A stretch of 8,693 bases of DNA from JBLHKE01 sp047619485 (GTDB lineage: Bacteria; Verrucomicrobiota; Verrucomicrobiia; Verrucomicrobiales; DEV007), in assembly GCA_047619485.1 (NCBI GenBank), contig JBLHKE010000311.1, positions 1-8,693 of the forward strand. The letters run 5' to 3'. Shown piece after piece: positions 6,339 to 8,693 of the stretch; positions within the stretch are counted from its first letter, which is position 1; every line of letters starts with the position of its first letter. Under the pieces are notes generated by a model. The model ran no database searches. It was not told the origin of the DNA and saw nothing but the letters and a program-made list of their open reading frames with translations. The position numbers and the translations under genes are program-made.

Positions 6339-8693
6339 TTGCATGGTTCGCCAAAAACGGCGTCGCCGCGAACCTCCTCATGGTGGTTTTGTTAGTGCTC
6401 GGCATCCGCAGCGCGTTTTTCGTGATGCCGATCGAGGGGTTTCCAGAGTTCGATAGCGACGAGATCAGCGTCAGCGTCAGCTACCGCGGAGCGACCCCCG
6501 CGGAAACCGAGGAAGGCGTCGTGCTAAAGATCGAGGAAGCAATCAAGGACCTTGAGGGCATCGAAGAGATCGAATCGCGTGCCAGCGAAGGCAGCGGCAC
6601 AGTGAACATCGAAGTCGAGGCTGGCTACGACCCACGGGAAGTCCTCGACGACGTCAAGAACCGCATCGATTCGATCAACACCTTCCCGGTCGAGACGGAG
6701 AAACCTGTGATCCGGCTCTCGGAGCGTGTCCGCCCGGTCATCTCTCTGGTGGTCTCCGGCCAGCTGGAGGAGGCTGCCTTGCACCGGCTAGGCGAACAGA
6801 TCCGAGACGAAGTGCTTAGCAGTCCCGAAGTCACCCAGGCGGAACTCAAAGGGGTGCGCGCCTACGAGATCAGCATCGAGGTCTCAGAAAACACCCTGCA
6901 AAAGTACGGTTTCACCCTCAGCCAGATTTCCGATGCGATCCGCAAGAGCTCGGTCGACATGCCCGCCGGTGGCATCAAGACCAGCGCTGGCGAAGTCCTC
7001 GTCCGCACCAAGGGGCGCGCCTATGTTCGGGAGGACTTCGAGCGGATCGTGCTACGCACCAATGCTGATGGCTCGCGCATCACCATCGCCGACATCGCCA
7101 CCGTGAACGACGGCTTCGAAGAGGATCCAGTGTTTGCCCAGTTTGACGGGAAACCAGCCGTCACCGTCCAGGTCTCACGCGTGGGCAACCAGAGCGCGCT
7201 GAAGATCTCACAGTTTATCAAAGACTACATCGACGAGGCTCAGGCTCGCATGCCCGAAGGCGTCGCCCTCACCTACTGGCAGGACTCGGCGCGGCGTGTC
7301 GAAGGACGCCTTTCGACCTTGAAGAGCAGCGCTTTGATCGGCGGCGTCATCGTCTTCCTGTTGCTCACATTGTTCCTGCGCATCGGCGTCGCCACCTGGG
7401 TCACCCTCGGAATTCCGATCGCCTTCGCGGGAGCGTTCTCTGTCCTCCCGCTTCTCGGCGTCACCGTGAACATCATTTCGCTGTTCGCTTTTATCCTGAT
7501 GCTGGGGATCGTGGTCGACGACGCGATCGTCACCGGCGAAAACATCTACAGCCACCTGAAACAGGGGAAATCCGGCACCCAGGCGGCCATCGACGGCACC
7601 AACGAGGTATTCGTGCCGGTCACGTTTGGCGTCATCACCACCATCGTAGCCTTTGTCCCGATCCTCTTCCTCCCAGGCTTCCGCGGCAAAATTTTTGCCA
7701 TCATCCCAGCCGTGGTCTTGCCGATCTTGGTCTTCTCACTGATCGAGTCCAAGCTGATTCTTCCAGCCCACCTGAAACATCTCAAGGTCGGCAATCGCAA
7801 ACGCGAAGAACTCGGGTTCTTCTCGCGCCTGCAGCGTCGTGTCGCCGACACCCTCGAACTGGTCGCGGAGAAAGTCTACGCGCCGGCGCTCGAGTTCTGC
7901 CTGCGGAATCGCTACCTCACCGTGAGCCTGTTCGTCGCGGCCTTCATGATCGTGTTCACGCTCATCACCACCTCGCGTGTCGGGCTAACGTTCTTCCCAC
8001 GCATCCCGCAAGAACAGGTCACTGCCTCGCTGCGGATGCTGCCCGGCAACCCGGTCGAGGACACCGAACTCCAGGTGGCGCGCATCCGCGCCGCCGCGGA
8101 GCAACTCCAACAGAAGTACATCGACCCGACGACTGGCGAGAGCATCATCAAGCACATCTTCACGACGGTCGGCTCGACCAGCCTGCGCAGCAACAGCGGC
8201 GGGTCATCGTCGGCGGGACAAGTCGAGTTCGAACTCACTCCAGCCGACTCACGCGGCATCGATGTCCCTGTCTTCCCACTCGTTGCCGAATGGCGCAAGA
8301 CGATCGGCCCGATCGCAGGTGTGAAAGAACTCAACTTCCGCGCCGAGTTCGGTCGCGGCGGCGAACCGGTCGACATCCGTCTGCGCGGCCAAGACGTGGA
8401 AGCGTTGGGTCAAATCTCGAATCAGATCCAAGCCTTCCTAGCCGACTACGACGGCGTCTTTGATATCCGTGACAACCTCGAGGACGGCAAAGAGGAGATC
8501 CGCCTCAAGATCAAACCCTCTGCCGAACAGTATAATTTAACCATGAACGACTTAGGACAGCAGGCACGCGAGGCATTTTTCGGTGCCGAGGCGCAACGAA
8601 TCCAGCGCGGGCGGGAAGACATCCGCGTCATGGTACGCTACCCAAAGGCCGAGCGAGAGTCCCTGGACACCCTGCAGAATATGCGCATCCGAA
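6335..8693 (+). CDS. RND efflux pump, inner-membrane permease subunit (AcrB-like), 3' end cut off
   Basis: The first 786 residues are present; the family runs to about 1,020-1,050, so the last quarter lies beyond the window. The protein uses the proton gradient to push substrates into the adaptor/channel complex. It opens with MIAWFAKNGVAANLLM and a first membrane helix (about 10-32). The first periplasmic porter region follows, including YRGATPAETEEGV and an LDDVKNRIDSINTFP segment. Helices 2-6 lie at about 331-480. Helix 4 has GIVVDDAIVTGEN with the paired aspartates D395 and D396, equivalent to AcrB D407/D408, which relay protons. Helix 7 (about 529-550) leads to the second periplasmic region starting near FFPRIPQEQ. 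The two-aspartate motif favours the hydrophobe-export (HAE) class over heavy-metal pumps. The substrate is unknown. The lysine and arginine partners expected in helices 10 and 11 cannot be checked here. The start codon overlaps the adaptor stop by four bases. Confidence 0.95.
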   Translation, partial: MIAWFAKNGVAANLLMVVLLVLGIRSAFFVMPIEGFPEFDSDEISVSVSYRGATPAETEEGVVLKIEEAIKDLEGIEEIESRASEGSGTVNIEVEAGYDPREVLDDVKNRIDSINTFPVETEKPVIRLSERVRPVISLVVSGQLEEAALHRLGEQIRDEVLSSPEVTQAELKGVRAYEISIEVSENTLQKYGFTLSQISDAIRKSSVDMPAGGIKTSAGEVLVRTKGRAYVREDFERIVLRTNADGSRITIADIATVNDGFEEDPVFAQFDGKPAVTVQVSRVGNQSALKISQFIKDYIDEAQARMPEGVALTYWQDSARRVEGRLSTLKSSALIGGVIVFLLLTLFLRIGVATWVTLGIPIAFAGAFSVLPLLGVTVNIISLFAFILMLGIVVDDAIVTGENIYSHLKQGKSGTQAAIDGTNEVFVPVTFGVITTIVAFVPILFLPGFRGKIFAIIPAVVLPILVFSLIESKLILPAHLKHLKVGNRKREELGFFSRLQRRVADTLELVAEKVYAPALEFCLRNRYLTVSLFVAAFMIVFTLITTSRVGLTFFPRIPQEQVTASLRMLPGNPVEDTELQVARIRAAAEQLQQKYIDPTTGESIIKHIFTTVGSTSLRSNSGGSSSAGQVEFELTPADSRGIDVPVFPLVAEWRKTIGPIAGVKELNFRAEFGRGGEPVDIRLRGQDVEALGQISNQIQAFLADYDGVFDIRDNLEDGKEEIRLKIKPSAEQYNLTMNDLGQQAREAFFGAEAQRIQRGREDIRVMVRYPKAERESLDTLQNMRIR

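Noticed and set aside
7912..8376. 154-residue minus-strand frame opposite the RND pump
   Set aside because: It is fully antisense to a strongly conserved RND coding region, is rich in Ser/Arg as expected of a shadow, and has no start context or motif.

Overview
The window carries seven genes, all on the + strand, with little space between them. It is GC-rich by eye. Several traits point to a Gram-negative bacterium with an outer membrane: an outer-membrane efflux lipoprotein, a periplasmic adaptor and an RND pump. Weak or absent Shine-Dalgarno sequences, TTG/GTG starts and a Tat-exported sugar-isomerase-like TIM barrel would fit the Verrucomicrobiota/Planctomycetota group. That placement is inferred from gene style only; no taxonomic marker lies in the window.

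Layout. Positions 2-415 hold the 3' end of a YtqB/MnmM-type SAM-dependent RNA methyltransferase. Three bases later comes a sodium-coupled BASS-family transporter (419-1384). A 134-base gap with no recognisable gene follows, then a small unrecognised membrane-anchored protein (1519-1842). Next is a Tat-exported hydroxypyruvate-isomerase-like TIM barrel (1870-2790). From 2797 to the right edge lies a multidrug-type efflux cluster: a NodT-type outer-membrane lipoprotein (2797-4206), a ten-helix DMT/EamA-type permease (4207-5097), an RND periplasmic adaptor (5148-6338) and an RND inner-membrane pump (6335 to beyond 8693, cut by the window).

How they work together. The NodT lipoprotein, adaptor and RND pump supply all three parts of a proton-driven tripartite exporter spanning both membranes. 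The DMT permease sits between the outer-membrane and adaptor genes. It abuts the first exactly, so it is probably co-expressed and may act on related small molecules. The TIM-barrel gene ends only 6 bases before the efflux cluster, so it may share the transcript although no biochemical link is evident. No regulator, mobile element, RNA gene, CRISPR array or convincing terminator was seen.

I found no strong evidence for a wholly new system. The best leads are the DMT permease embedded in the RND cluster, the exported isomerase-like protein with a changed metal-site residue, and the uncharacterised small membrane protein.
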